From positions 1,798,001 through 1,862,000 of the forward strand of contig NZ_CP091851.1 in NCBI RefSeq assembly GCF_022059845.1: a stretch of 64,000 nt of DNA, written 5' to 3'. The stretch comes from Terrirubrum flagellatum (GTDB taxonomy: Bacteria; Pseudomonadota; Alphaproteobacteria; Rhizobiales; Beijerinckiaceae). The translations under genes and the position numbers were made by a program. The notes below the pieces were generated by a model. That model ran no database searches, was not told where the DNA came from, and saw nothing but the letters and a program-made list of their open reading frames with translations. Below are positions 8,080 to 15,685 of this stretch, one piece after another. The first letter of the stretch is position 1. The number at the start of each line of letters is the position of its first letter.

Positions 8080-8847
8080 ATGAACGCCACGACGAACGCT
8101 ACGGTGACGCGCGCCATCCTCTATCTCGACGGCGTCAGCGTGTCGTTTGACGGCTTCAAGGCGCTGCGCTCGCTGTCGCTGACGCTGGAGCCCGGCGAGA
8201 TGCGCGCCATCATCGGTCCGAACGGCGCCGGCAAGACGACGATGATGGATTGCATCACCGGCAAGACAAGGCCCGACGAGGGCGACATCCTGTTCAATCT
8301 CGGCGCCGTCGATCTCACGCGTTTCGATGAAGCCGCCATCGCCGAGATGGGCATAGGCCGCAAGTTCCAGAAGCCGACGGTGTTCGAGATGCATACGGTC
8401 GCCGACAATGTGCTGCTGGCGCTGAAAGGTCCGCGCGGTCCATTCTCGGCGCTGTTCGGCGCGCGCAATCATGTGCCGGCGGAGAAGATCGACGAAATCC
8501 TGACGCGGGTGCGTCTCATCGCCCATCGCGATCGTCGCGCCGGCGATCTCTCGCACGGCCAGAAGCAGTGGCTCGAAATCGCGATGCTGCTCGCGCAGGA
8601 CCCCAAGGTGCTGCTGGTCGACGAGCCGGTCGCGGGCATGACCGACGCGGAGACGGAGACGACGGCGGAGCTGCTGCGCGAGATCAACCAGAGCCATTCA
8701 GTGATCGTCGTCGAGCACGATATGGGTTTCGTGCGCGCGCTCGATTGCAAGGTCACCTGCCTGCATGAAGGTTCTGTGCTGGCTGAAGGAAGCATCGACG
8801 CAGTCGCGAACAATGACCGCGTCATCGAAGTCTATCTGGGGCGGTGA
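8080..8847 (+). CDS. urtD: Urea ABC transporter, ATP-binding protein UrtD
   Basis: UrtD is one of two ATPases that power urea import. The 255 residues include Walker A GPNGAGKTT (about 47-55), the signature LSHGQKQWLEIAM, Walker B VLLVDEPVAGM and the switch His in VVEHDMGFVR. The signature has His rather than the usual Gly at its third position, which is common in UrtD/LivG relatives. It follows urtC after 4 bases. Downstream, a 138-base palindromic element separates it from urtE, so the last gene of the operon is not tightly coupled to it. Confidence 0.94.
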   Translation: MNATTNATVTRAILYLDGVSVSFDGFKALRSLSLTLEPGEMRAIIGPNGAGKTTMMDCITGKTRPDEGDILFNLGAVDLTRFDEAAIAEMGIGRKFQKPTVFEMHTVADNVLLALKGPRGPFSALFGARNHVPAEKIDEILTRVRLIAHRDRRAGDLSHGQKQWLEIAMLLAQDPKVLLVDEPVAGMTDAETETTAELLREINQSHSVIVVEHDMGFVRALDCKVTCLHEGSVLAEGSIDAVANNDRVIEVYLGR

Positions 8848-8884
8848 TGGTTGCGCGCTCGATGCAACGTGGTTTGCTCACCCG

Positions 8885-9022
8885 CCCCTTGAGGGGGAGG
8901 GTCGATCGACGGCAGGCGAAGCCTGACGGCGATCGGGGTGGGGTGAATTTCGATATGCGTTCAAATGTTCACCCCACCCCGATCCTCGCTTTCAGCTCGG
9001 ATCGACCCTCCCCCTCAAGGGG
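8885..9022. repeat. Long two-tier palindromic element between urtD and urtE
   Basis: The outer arms (8885-8906 and 9001-9022) are a perfect 22-bp inverted repeat that begins CCCCTTGAGGGGGAGG. The inner arms GATCGGGGTGGGGTGAA (8931-8947) and TTCACCCCACCCCGATC (8968-8984) are a perfect 17-bp inverted repeat around a 20-base loop. The whole could fold as a long cruciform or RNA hairpin. The G/C-run arms resemble a palindromic filler seen widely between genes in Hyphomicrobiales. It interrupts what should be a continuous urtD-urtE message. Confidence 0.85.
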
Positions 9023-9079
9023 AGGGTGGAAAGCGCCGCTCTATGCGCGCGCGGCGACAAGCGACTGGGTTTCTTGTTC

Positions 9080-9775
9080 ATGCTGAATGTCAACGGCATC
9101 GATCTCTATTATGGCGCGGCGCAGGCGCTGCGCGGCGTCACCATCGAGGCGAAGGTCGGCGAGGTGACCTGCGTGCTCGGCCGCAACGGCGTCGGCAAGA
9201 GTTCGCTGTTGCGCGCCATCGTCGGTCACCAATCGATCGCGCGCGGCGAGATCACGATCGACGGTCAGGATGCGCGACCGCTGCGCCCGGAGGAGCGCGC
9301 GCGCATCGGCGTCGCTTATGTGCCGCAGGGTCGCGAAATCTTCCCGCTGCTGTCGGTGAAGGAGAATCTCGAAACCGGCTACGCCCCGCTGAAGCGCGGC
9401 GAACGCTTCGTCCCGAGCGATCTTTACGATCTGTTTCCTATCCTCAAGACGATGCTGGGTCGTCGCGGCGGCGATCTCTCGGGCGGACAGCAGCAGCAGC
9501 TTGCGATTGCGCGCGCGCTGGTGACGCGTCCGAAGCTCCTCGTTCTCGATGAACCGACCGAAGGCATCCAGCCCTCAATCATCAAGGATATCGGCCGCGC
9601 CATCTCCTATCTGCGGAGCCGCGGCGGCATGGCGATCGTGCTGGTTGAGCAATATTTCGATTTCGCCAAGGAACTCGCCGACCGCTGGTATGTGATGGAT
9701 CGCGGCGAAGTGACGCTGAACGGCACGCGCGCGACCATGGATGAGGACGAAATCCGCCGCCGCATGATGGTGTAG
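9080..9775 (+). CDS. urtE: Urea ABC transporter, ATP-binding protein UrtE
   Basis: UrtE is the second ATPase of the urea importer, a LivF-like protein of 231 residues. It has Walker A GRNGVGKSS (about 36-44), the signature LSGGQQQQLAIARAL, Walker B LLVLDEPTEGIQPSI and the segment VPQGREIFPLLSVKENL. The start is the ATG before LNVNGIDLYYG; an in-frame ATG at 9026 would begin inside the flank of the palindromic element and add 18 unconserved residues. It lies 232 bases after urtD, the long repeat filling most of that gap. No urease genes follow in this window. Confidence 0.93.
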   Translation: MLNVNGIDLYYGAAQALRGVTIEAKVGEVTCVLGRNGVGKSSLLRAIVGHQSIARGEITIDGQDARPLRPEERARIGVAYVPQGREIFPLLSVKENLETGYAPLKRGERFVPSDLYDLFPILKTMLGRRGGDLSGGQQQQLAIARALVTRPKLLVLDEPTEGIQPSIIKDIGRAISYLRSRGGMAIVLVEQYFDFAKELADRWYVMDRGEVTLNGTRATMDEDEIRRRMMV

Positions 9776-9858
9776 CGCCTTCGGACGCTCACGCCGGCGT
9801 GATTGGCCCGCGCCGGCTTGATGTGATGCGATCCCGGAAATCGCTCGGGATTCACGTC

Positions 9859-10458
9859 ATGAACTTGTCATATCGCTTCTTCGCGGCTGCGTCGCTCGCG
9901 ACGATCATCGCGACGAGCGCTTTCGCGCAGAGTTCGCCGATGCGCGTGCGCGGGCCGGTGACCGCCATGCAGGGCTCGTCGCTGACCGTGAAAGGCCGCG
10001 ACGGCGATGTCGCGGTGAAGCTCGCCGATAACTGGAGCGTCGGCGGCCGCGTTCCCGCGAAGCTTGCTGACATCAAGGCGGGGGATTTTCTCGGCGTCGC
10101 CGCGGTGCCGCAGACAGGCGGCGTGTTGCGCGCGGTCGAGGTCTTCATCTTTCCCGCCGGCGTGAAGTCCGGCGAAGGACATCGTCCATGGGACCTTCTC
10201 CCTGAAGGCACGATGACCAACGCGACCGTCGCCGAGACGGTGAAAGCGGTCAGCGGCCAGACCATCAAGATGACCTATCCCGGCGGCGACAAGACGATCT
10301 TCGTGCCTGAGGACGCGGCGATCACGATCAGCGCGCCAGCGGAGAAGAGCGACGTGAAAATCGGCTCGGTGGTGTTTCTCTCGGCGGAGAAGCAGGGCGA
10401 TGGCTCGCTCGTCGCCAATCGCGTCACGGTCAATCTCGGCGCTTCGGCGCAGCCCTGA
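9859..10458 (+). CDS. Secreted DUF5666-like protein, tandem copy 1
   Basis: The product is 199 residues with a Sec signal peptide cleaved near SAFAQ-S (about residue 24). The mature part has repeated short beta-type stretches: an SPMRVRGPVTAMQGSSLTV opening, then KLADNWSVGG, DIKAGDFLGVAA, PWDLLPEGTMTNA and VSGQTIKMTYPGG. This pattern of small beta-barrel repeats recalls DUF5666-type periplasmic proteins, but that label is tentative. It is followed 70 bases later by a clear paralogue, more than half identical by eye over the mature region. Function unknown. It follows urtE after 83 bases with no functional link visible. Confidence 0.75.
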   Translation: MNLSYRFFAAASLATIIATSAFAQSSPMRVRGPVTAMQGSSLTVKGRDGDVAVKLADNWSVGGRVPAKLADIKAGDFLGVAAVPQTGGVLRAVEVFIFPAGVKSGEGHRPWDLLPEGTMTNATVAETVKAVSGQTIKMTYPGGDKTIFVPEDAAITISAPAEKSDVKIGSVVFLSAEKQGDGSLVANRVTVNLGASAQP

Positions 10459-10528
10459 ACTTTCGTCAAGCAAGGCCGAGCGCGCGCCGCGCGGCGCGCA
10501 TCTCAGCTATTTCAGAGAGGTCACGCCC

Positions 10529-11131
10529 ATGACATCGCGTTGGCTCGCAGCGATCCTGCTTTTCCTCTGCGTGGCGCCCGCATCCGCTTTCGCGCAATCG
10601 ACGCCGATGCGCGTGCGCGGCGTCATCGAAAAGCTCGACGGCGCCAATCTCACCGTCAATTCGCGCGACAGCGGCATGATCACCATCAGGCTCGCCGACA
10701 ACTGGAGCGTCGGCGGGCTGAAGCCCGCCAAGCTCGAAGATATCAAAGCCGGCGATTTCGTCGGCGTCGCGGCGATGCCGCAGTCGGATGGAACGATGCG
10801 CGCCATGGAGGTGCTGGTGTTTCCGCCGGGCGCCAAAGGCGGCGAGGGGCATTATCCCTGGGATCTCGCGCCTGAAAGCACGATGACGAATGCGAGCGTG
10901 ACAGAGACCGTGCAGGGCGTCAGCGGCCGCACGCTGAAGCTGACCTATCAGGGCGGCGAGAAGTCGATCGTCGTGCCGCCCGATGCGCCCGTGGTGACCT
11001 TCGCGCCGGCCGACAAGGCGGATGTGAAGCCGGGCATGTCCGTCTTCATCGGGGCGCAAAAGCAGTCGGACGGATCGCTGACGGCGATGCGGGTGACGGT
11101 CGGCAACAATGGCGTCGCGCCGCCGATGTAG
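10529..11131 (+). CDS. Secreted DUF5666-like protein, tandem copy 2
   Basis: This is the second member of a tandem pair, 200 residues. The start is the ATG preceded by AGAGAGG (10514-10520). The signal peptide ends near SAFAQ-S. Shared blocks with copy 1 include PMRVRG, LADNWSVGG, PAKL-DIKAGDF-GVAA, GEGH-PWDL-PE-TMTNA, VSG-T-K-TY-GG and DGSL-A-RVTV. The signal sequences and C-termini differ, so duplication is not recent. No Cys, metal motif or catalytic motif stands out; a carrier or envelope-binding role is possible but not shown. Confidence 0.75.
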   Translation: MTSRWLAAILLFLCVAPASAFAQSTPMRVRGVIEKLDGANLTVNSRDSGMITIRLADNWSVGGLKPAKLEDIKAGDFVGVAAMPQSDGTMRAMEVLVFPPGAKGGEGHYPWDLAPESTMTNASVTETVQGVSGRTLKLTYQGGEKSIVVPPDAPVVTFAPADKADVKPGMSVFIGAQKQSDGSLTAMRVTVGNNGVAPPM

Positions 11132-11492
11132 GGCGGCGCGTCGCCGTCAATCCCGGGACGACGCCGTCGAAAATTCGACTCCGAACCGCCTGATGGAAGA
11201 GATGAGCGCAATCGGGCGGCGCCGGTTTCCCGGTTGAAAATTCTTCTCCGACTGACGCCGGCGACAGCGGGAATTTTTCTTGCAGCGCACCATCTTTGAA
11301 AGTTGCGCCTACCGATCCTTTATTGTTCTCAATGAGATAGCGAATTATATGGCAGGTCCGACTGAAGTTCCCGGAGCGTCGGACCGTGACCGCATCTCGG
11401 CCTTTTCAGAATTTGGAACCCTTCAAAACGGGTTCGCGCGCTCGTTGTGCGGTTCGTGAGGCGCGATTCAGCCTGTCGCGGGGAGCCGCGTG
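11132..11492. promoter_or_regulatory. Promoter/leader region of the sulfate-assimilation operon
   Basis: A stretch of 361 bases without a gene. A possible sigma-70 promoter is TTGTTC (11323-11328), 17 bases, TATATG (11346-11351). Between its boxes is the odd palindrome TCTCA-A-TGAGA (11327-11337). Just downstream are two dyads: GGTCCGAC (11355-11362) with GTCGGACC (11378-11385), and GAACCC (11416-11421) with GGGTTC (11430-11435). They could be operator halves or leader hairpins. No riboswitch class known to me is recognised. Confidence 0.4.
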
Positions 11493-11840
11493 ATGGCGGT
11501 CCCGAAGCGTCCCCCGCTGCCCCTCATCCTTCTCGCCAATGATCTGCTGGATGGCGATGTCGTGTTCCGCACCGCCTCCGGCGGCTGGACACGCGATCCC
11601 GCCGACGCGCTGATCGCCCGCGACGAGGCGACGGCGGACAGGCTGGAATCCGAAGCCGCCGCGACGATGCGCAACAACGAGGTCGTCGACGCCTATGTCG
11701 TCGATGTGAGCGTCGGCGCCGACGGCGCGCCCACGCCCAACCATTTCCGCGAGCGCTTCAAGACGCTCGGCCCCAGCAATCGTCCCGATCTCGGCAAGCA
11801 GGCCGAGTTCGCGCGGAGGTCACCGCATGTACCGTTATGA
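11493..11840 (+). CDS. DUF2849 domain protein of the cys operon
   Basis: This is a small soluble protein of 115 residues. In alphaproteobacteria DUF2849 genes sit almost invariably beside sulfite reductase and siroheme synthase genes, as here; the role is unknown but is presumed accessory to CysI. Visible features are a short beta start (LPLILLANDLLDGDVVFRT), a Trp in GGWTRDP and a long Ala/Glu helix. A GTG at 11490 immediately precedes the chosen ATG. The 3' end overlaps cysI by 14 bases, so translation is coupled. Confidence 0.85.
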   Translation: MAVPKRPPLPLILLANDLLDGDVVFRTASGGWTRDPADALIARDEATADRLESEAAATMRNNEVVDAYVVDVSVGADGAPTPNHFRERFKTLGPSNRPDLGKQAEFARRSPHVPL

Positions 11841-13512
11841 CGAGTTCGACGAGCGCTTCGTCCGCGAACGGGTCGCGCAGTTCCGCGCCCAGGTGACGCG
11901 TCGTCTCGAGGGGTCGCTGACCGAGGACGAATTCAAGCCGCTGCGCCTGAAGAACGGCGTCTATCTCCAGCTTCACGCCTACATGCTGCGGATCGCCATT
12001 CCCTATGGCACGCTGAATTCGCGGCAGCTTCGCCAGCTCGCCGTGATCGCCGACAAATATGACCGCGGCTACGGTCATTTCACCACGCGGCAGAACATCC
12101 AGTTCAACTGGCCGAAGCTCAGGGACATCCCCGACATTCTCGAACTGCTCGCCGATGTCGAAATGCATTGCATCCAGACCTCGGGCAACTGCATCCGCAA
12201 CGTGACATCGGATCATTTCGCCGGCGCGGCGGCCGACGAGATCGAGGATCCTCGCCCGACGGCGGAGCTCATCCGGCAATGGTCGAGCCTCCATCCCGAG
12301 TTCGATTATCTCCCGCGCAAGTTCAAGATCGCCGTCACCGGCGCCGATCACGACCGCGCCGCGACCAAGGCGCACGACATCGGCCTGCGCGTGCAGCGTC
12401 ATCCTGACACGCATGAGATCGGCTACGAAGTGATGGTCGGCGGCGGCCTCGGCCGCACGCCGATGATCGGCAAGGTCGTGCGGGAATTCCTGCCGAAGAA
12501 GGATCTGCTCGCCTATCTCGAGGCGATCATGCGCGTCTACAATCTCGAGGGGCGCCGCGACAACAAGTACAAGGCGCGCGTGAAGATCCTCGTGCATGAG
12601 ATAGGCGCCGAGGAATTCACGCGCCGCGTGGAAGCGGAGTTCGCACGGCTCGACGGCGCTTCCGTCAACGCCGACCCGGAAGAGGTAGCGCGCATCGCCG
12701 CTTACTTCGCGCCGCCGGCGTTTCAGACTCTGCCGGCTCGCTCGACGAAGCTTGAAGCCTACAAGGCGATGAATCCGGCCTTCGCGCGGTTCGTCGAAAA
12801 CAATGTCACGGCGCATCGCGCGCCGGGATACGCCGCCGTCACGGTGTCGCTGAAGGAAATCGGCGCCGCGCCGGGCGATATCACGTCGGACCAACTGCGC
12901 GCCGCGGCCGACCTGACCGAACGCTTCTCGTTCGATGAAGCGCGCATCTCGCATCACCAGAATCTGGTGCTGCCGCATGTGCGGCAGGATGATCTGTTTG
13001 CGCTCTGGCAGGCGCTTGGCGCGGCGGGCCTCGCGACGGCGAATGTCGGGCTCATCACCGACATCATCGCCTGCCCCGGCCTCGATTATTGCGCGCTGGC
13101 GACGGCGCGCTCGATCCCGATCGCGCAGGCGATCGCGAAGCGCTTCGCTGACGAAAAGCGGCAGGCGCTGATCGGCGCGCTCGGCATCAAGATTTCCGGC
13201 TGCATCAACGCCTGCGGCCATCACCATGTCGGCCATATCGGCATTCTCGGTCTGGAGAAGAACGGCGTCGAGAACTACCAGATCACGCTTGGCGGCGACG
13301 CGACCGAAAAGGCGGCGCTCGGTGAGCGCCTTGGCCCCGGCATTGATGGCGAAGACGTGCCTGAGGCGATCGAGCGCATCGTCGCGGTCTATCTCGCCGA
13401 ACGTCGCGAGGGCGAAGTCTTCATTGATGCGGTGCGCAGGCTTGGCCTTGGCCCCTTCAAGGCGGCCTTCCAGACGCTGACCGGGCAGGAGGCGCGCCAT
13501 GCCGCTGCTTGA
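11827..13512 (+). CDS. cysI: Assimilatory sulfite reductase hemoprotein (nitrite/sulfite reductase family) CysI
   Basis: CysI reduces sulfite to sulfide by six electrons using siroheme and a [4Fe-4S] cluster. The 561 residues show the duplicated ferredoxin-like/heme-domain pattern. The cluster and siroheme ligands are visible as Cys416, Cys422 (CPGLDYC) and Cys459, Cys463 (CINAC). The N-terminal block HFTTRQNIQFNWPKL and the segment QTSGNCIRNVTSDHFAG are typical of sulfite/nitrite reductases. There is no flavoprotein subunit (CysJ) beside it, so electrons probably come from ferredoxin. Overlaps of 14 bases at both ends couple it to DUF2849 and DUF934. Nitrite reductase is excluded mainly by context. 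Confidence 0.92.
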   Translation: MYRYDEFDERFVRERVAQFRAQVTRRLEGSLTEDEFKPLRLKNGVYLQLHAYMLRIAIPYGTLNSRQLRQLAVIADKYDRGYGHFTTRQNIQFNWPKLRDIPDILELLADVEMHCIQTSGNCIRNVTSDHFAGAAADEIEDPRPTAELIRQWSSLHPEFDYLPRKFKIAVTGADHDRAATKAHDIGLRVQRHPDTHEIGYEVMVGGGLGRTPMIGKVVREFLPKKDLLAYLEAIMRVYNLEGRRDNKYKARVKILVHEIGAEEFTRRVEAEFARLDGASVNADPEEVARIAAYFAPPAFQTLPARSTKLEAYKAMNPAFARFVENNVTAHRAPGYAAVTVSLKEIGAAPGDITSDQLRAAADLTERFSFDEARISHHQNLVLPHVRQDDLFALWQALGAAGLATANVGLITDIIACPGLDYCALATARSIPIAQAIAKRFADEKRQALIGALGIKISGCINACGHHHVGHIGILGLEKNGVENYQITLGGDATEKAALGERLGPGIDGEDVPEAIERIVAVYLAERREGEVFIDAVRRLGLGPFKAAFQTLTGQEARHAAA

Positions 13513-14029
13513 TCGCTCAGGCTTCAAGCCCGACGCCTATGTCCGCGTCGAAGACGGCGCGATCGACGGCGTCGCTTTTGCGCTCGTCCCCTGGGCGAAG
13601 CTCGGCGATGCGCTGACGGCGAAGGGACGCGATCAGCGCATCGGCGTCGAGATTCCGAATTCGATCTCGATCGCGGAGCTGAAGCTCAATCTGCGGCAAT
13701 TGTCGCTGGTCTCGATCATCTTTCCCTCGTTTTCCGACGGGCGCGGCTTCTCGCTGGCGCGCCATCTCCGCAATCACGGCTTCACCGGCGTCGTGCGCGC
13801 GACCGGGCCTTTGATCGCGGATCAATTCTCCTATGCGCTGTCCTGCGGGTTCGATGAGATCGATCTGCCCGAGGCGAGCGCGGCGCGCCAGCCTTGGCCG
13901 CAATGGGAGGCCGCGTTGCGCTCGATCAGCCATGGCTATCAGCGCGGCTATGGCGACGGCGCCAACATTCTGGAGCAGCGGCGTGCGCGCCGCCGTGAAG
14001 CGGCTCAAGAAGCGCCCAATGTCGCGTGA
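13499..14029 (+). CDS. DUF934 domain protein of the cys operon
   Basis: The protein has 176 residues and is soluble. DUF934 proteins are found next to cysI and cysH in proteobacteria and are thought to help sulfite reduction, but the mechanism is unknown. The core NSISIAELKLNLRQLSLVSIIFPSFSDGRGFS pattern and the GFDEIDLPE segment are recognisable. It starts 14 bases inside cysI, and its stop lies 8 bases beyond the cysH ATG, so it is translationally sandwiched. The C-terminus is a basic Arg-rich tail (EQRRARRREAAQ). Confidence 0.88.
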   Translation: MPLLDRSGFKPDAYVRVEDGAIDGVAFALVPWAKLGDALTAKGRDQRIGVEIPNSISIAELKLNLRQLSLVSIIFPSFSDGRGFSLARHLRNHGFTGVVRATGPLIADQFSYALSCGFDEIDLPEASAARQPWPQWEAALRSISHGYQRGYGDGANILEQRRARRREAAQEAPNVA

Positions 14030-14786
14030 TCGCGCCATAGCGCTCGCCGCGGAGCTTGATCGCGAATTCGCGTCGCAGGACGCGCGAGGACGATTGCTTG
14101 CGCTGCGTCGCGCGGTGAAGGGGCGCATCGTCTTCACCACGAGCTTCGGACTTGAGGATCAGGTTCTCACGCATCTGATCGCCGAGAGCGGCGCTGATTT
14201 TGAATTCGCGACGCTTGATACCGGCCGCCTGTTTCCCGAGACCTACGAAGTCTGGAGCGCGACGGAAGATCGCTACGGGCTGCATGTGCGCGCCTATTAT
14301 CCCGAGAGGGATGCGATCGAGGCGCTGGTCGCGAAGCAGGGCGTCAACGGCTTTTACGATTCGATCGACGCGCGCAAGGCGTGCTGCGGCGTGCGCAAGG
14401 TCGAGCCGCTGGCGCGCACTCTTCATGGCGCCGACGGCTGGATCGCGGGGCTGCGCGCGGATCAGTCCGCCAATCGCGGGGAGGCGCACTTCGTCGAGTT
14501 CGACGCTGGCCGCAATCTGCTGAAATTCAATCCGCTGCTCGACTGGACGCGGGCGCAGGCGGCGGACTTCGCGGCCGCGCATGACGTTCCCGTTAATGCG
14601 CTGCACGCGAAAGGCTTTCTCTCCATCGGCTGCGCGCCCTGCACGCGCGCGGTTCAGCCCGGCGAGCCTGAGCGCGCCGGCCGCTGGTGGTGGGAGGACG
14701 AAGCGAAGAAAGAGTGCGGCTTGCACATCACGGCCGACGGCCGCGTTGCGCGTGGCCCTGCGCCTCAGCTTGAGGTCGCGTCGTGA
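14019..14786 (+). CDS. cysH: Adenylylsulfate (APS) reductase, thioredoxin-dependent, CysH
   Basis: CysH reduces activated sulfate to sulfite. The 255 residues carry two Cys pairs, Cys122-Cys123 (KACCGVRK) and Cys205/Cys208 (GCAPC). These are the [4Fe-4S] ligands that distinguish APS reductases from PAPS reductases, so the substrate should be APS. The PP-loop-like [12 protein letters not shown] is at about residues 38-49. Using APS directly removes the need for APS kinase, which agrees with the absence of CysC here. The start ATG overlaps the DUF934 stop region by 11 bases, and the stop overlaps the cysD GTG start. Confidence 0.93.
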   Translation: MSRDRAIALAAELDREFASQDARGRLLALRRAVKGRIVFTTSFGLEDQVLTHLIAESGADFEFATLDTGRLFPETYEVWSATEDRYGLHVRAYYPERDAIEALVAKQGVNGFYDSIDARKACCGVRKVEPLARTLHGADGWIAGLRADQSANRGEAHFVEFDAGRNLLKFNPLLDWTRAQAADFAAAHDVPVNALHAKGFLSIGCAPCTRAVQPGEPERAGRWWWEDEAKKECGLHITADGRVARGPAPQLEVAS

Positions 14787-15685
14787 TTCAGTTGACGCAT
14801 CTGCAGAAGCTTGAGGCGGAAGCGATCTACATCATCCGCGAGGTCGCCGCGACCTGCGATAATCCCGTGCTGCTCTATTCGATCGGTAAGGATTCCGCTG
14901 TCCTCCTGCATCTTGCGCTGAAGGCGTTCTATCCCGCGAAACTGCCTTTCCCGCTGCTCCATGTCGACACGACCTGGAAGTTTCGGGACATGATCGCGTT
15001 CCGCGACGCAGCGGCGACGCGGCTCAACGTCAATCTGCTCGTCCATATCAATGAGGAAGGTTTGAAGGCGGGCGTTAGCCCGTTCGGCGCGCAGGCGCAT
15101 CTGCATACCGACCTCATGAAGACGCAGGCGCTGAAGCAGGCGCTCAACAAATACAGATTCGATGCGGCGTTCGGCGGCGCGCGGCGCGATGAGGAGAAGA
15201 GCCGCGCCAAGGAGCGCGTATTCTCGCTGCGCTCGCCCGATCATCGCTGGGACCCGAAGAACCAGCGGCCGGAGCCATGGCGCCTGTTCAACACGCGCAA
15301 GGCGCCGGGCGAAAGTTTCCGCGTCTTCCCGCTGTCGAACTGGACCGAGCTTGACGTGTGGGACTACATCGCGCGCGAGAATATTCCCGTGCCGGGCCTC
15401 TATTTCGCCGCGCCGCGTCCTGTCGTGGCGCGCGACGGCGCGCTCATCATGCGCGACGATGATCGTATGGAGCTGCGTCCCGGCGAAACGCTGGAGACGC
15501 GCATGGTGCGCTTCCGGACGCTCGGCTGCTATCCCCTCACGGGCGCGATCGAGAGCGAAGCGGCGACCGTCGAAGACATCATCAGGGAGATGCGGGAGTC
15601 GCGCTCGTCCGAGCGGCAGGGCCGCATTATCGATCGCGACGGCTCGAGCTCGATGGAAGCCAAGAAGCAGGACGGATATTTCTGA
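14783..15685 (+). CDS. cysD: Sulfate adenylyltransferase subunit 2, CysD
   Basis: CysD makes APS from ATP and sulfate in complex with the GTPase CysN. The 300 residues include the PP-loop signature [20 protein letters not shown] (around residues 32-51), [11 protein letters not shown], and the basic [15 protein letters not shown] motif with [17 protein letters not shown], all standard for CysD. The start is GTG, overlapping the cysH stop as GTGA. The stop overlaps the next start as TGATG. The sequence ends [15 protein letters not shown], the canonical CysD C-terminus, so the gene is intact. Confidence 0.95.
   Translation: MIQLTHLQKLEAEAIYIIREVAATCDNPVLLYSIGKDSAVLLHLALKAFYPAKLPFPLLHVDTTWKFRDMIAFRDAAATRLNVNLLVHINEEGLKAGVSPFGAQAHLHTDLMKTQALKQALNKYRFDAAFGGARRDEEKSRAKERVFSLRSPDHRWDPKNQRPEPWRLFNTRKAPGESFRVFPLSNWTELDVWDYIARENIPVPGLYFAAPRPVVARDGALIMRDDDRMELRPGETLETRMVRFRTLGCYPLTGAIESEAATVEDIIREMRESRSSERQGRIIDRDGSSSMEAKKQDGYF

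Noticed and set aside
11355-11435. SAM-type riboswitch in the cys leader
   Set aside because: The dyads do not fit the pseudoknot layout of SAM-II or other SAM classes as I know them, and the first dyad straddles the predicted transcription start.
11758-13527. A 589-codon minus-strand open frame opposite cysI
   Set aside because: The sense strand holds an intact sulfite reductase with all four Cys ligands; the antisense product is low in hydrophobic residues and Arg-rich, so it is a shadow frame.
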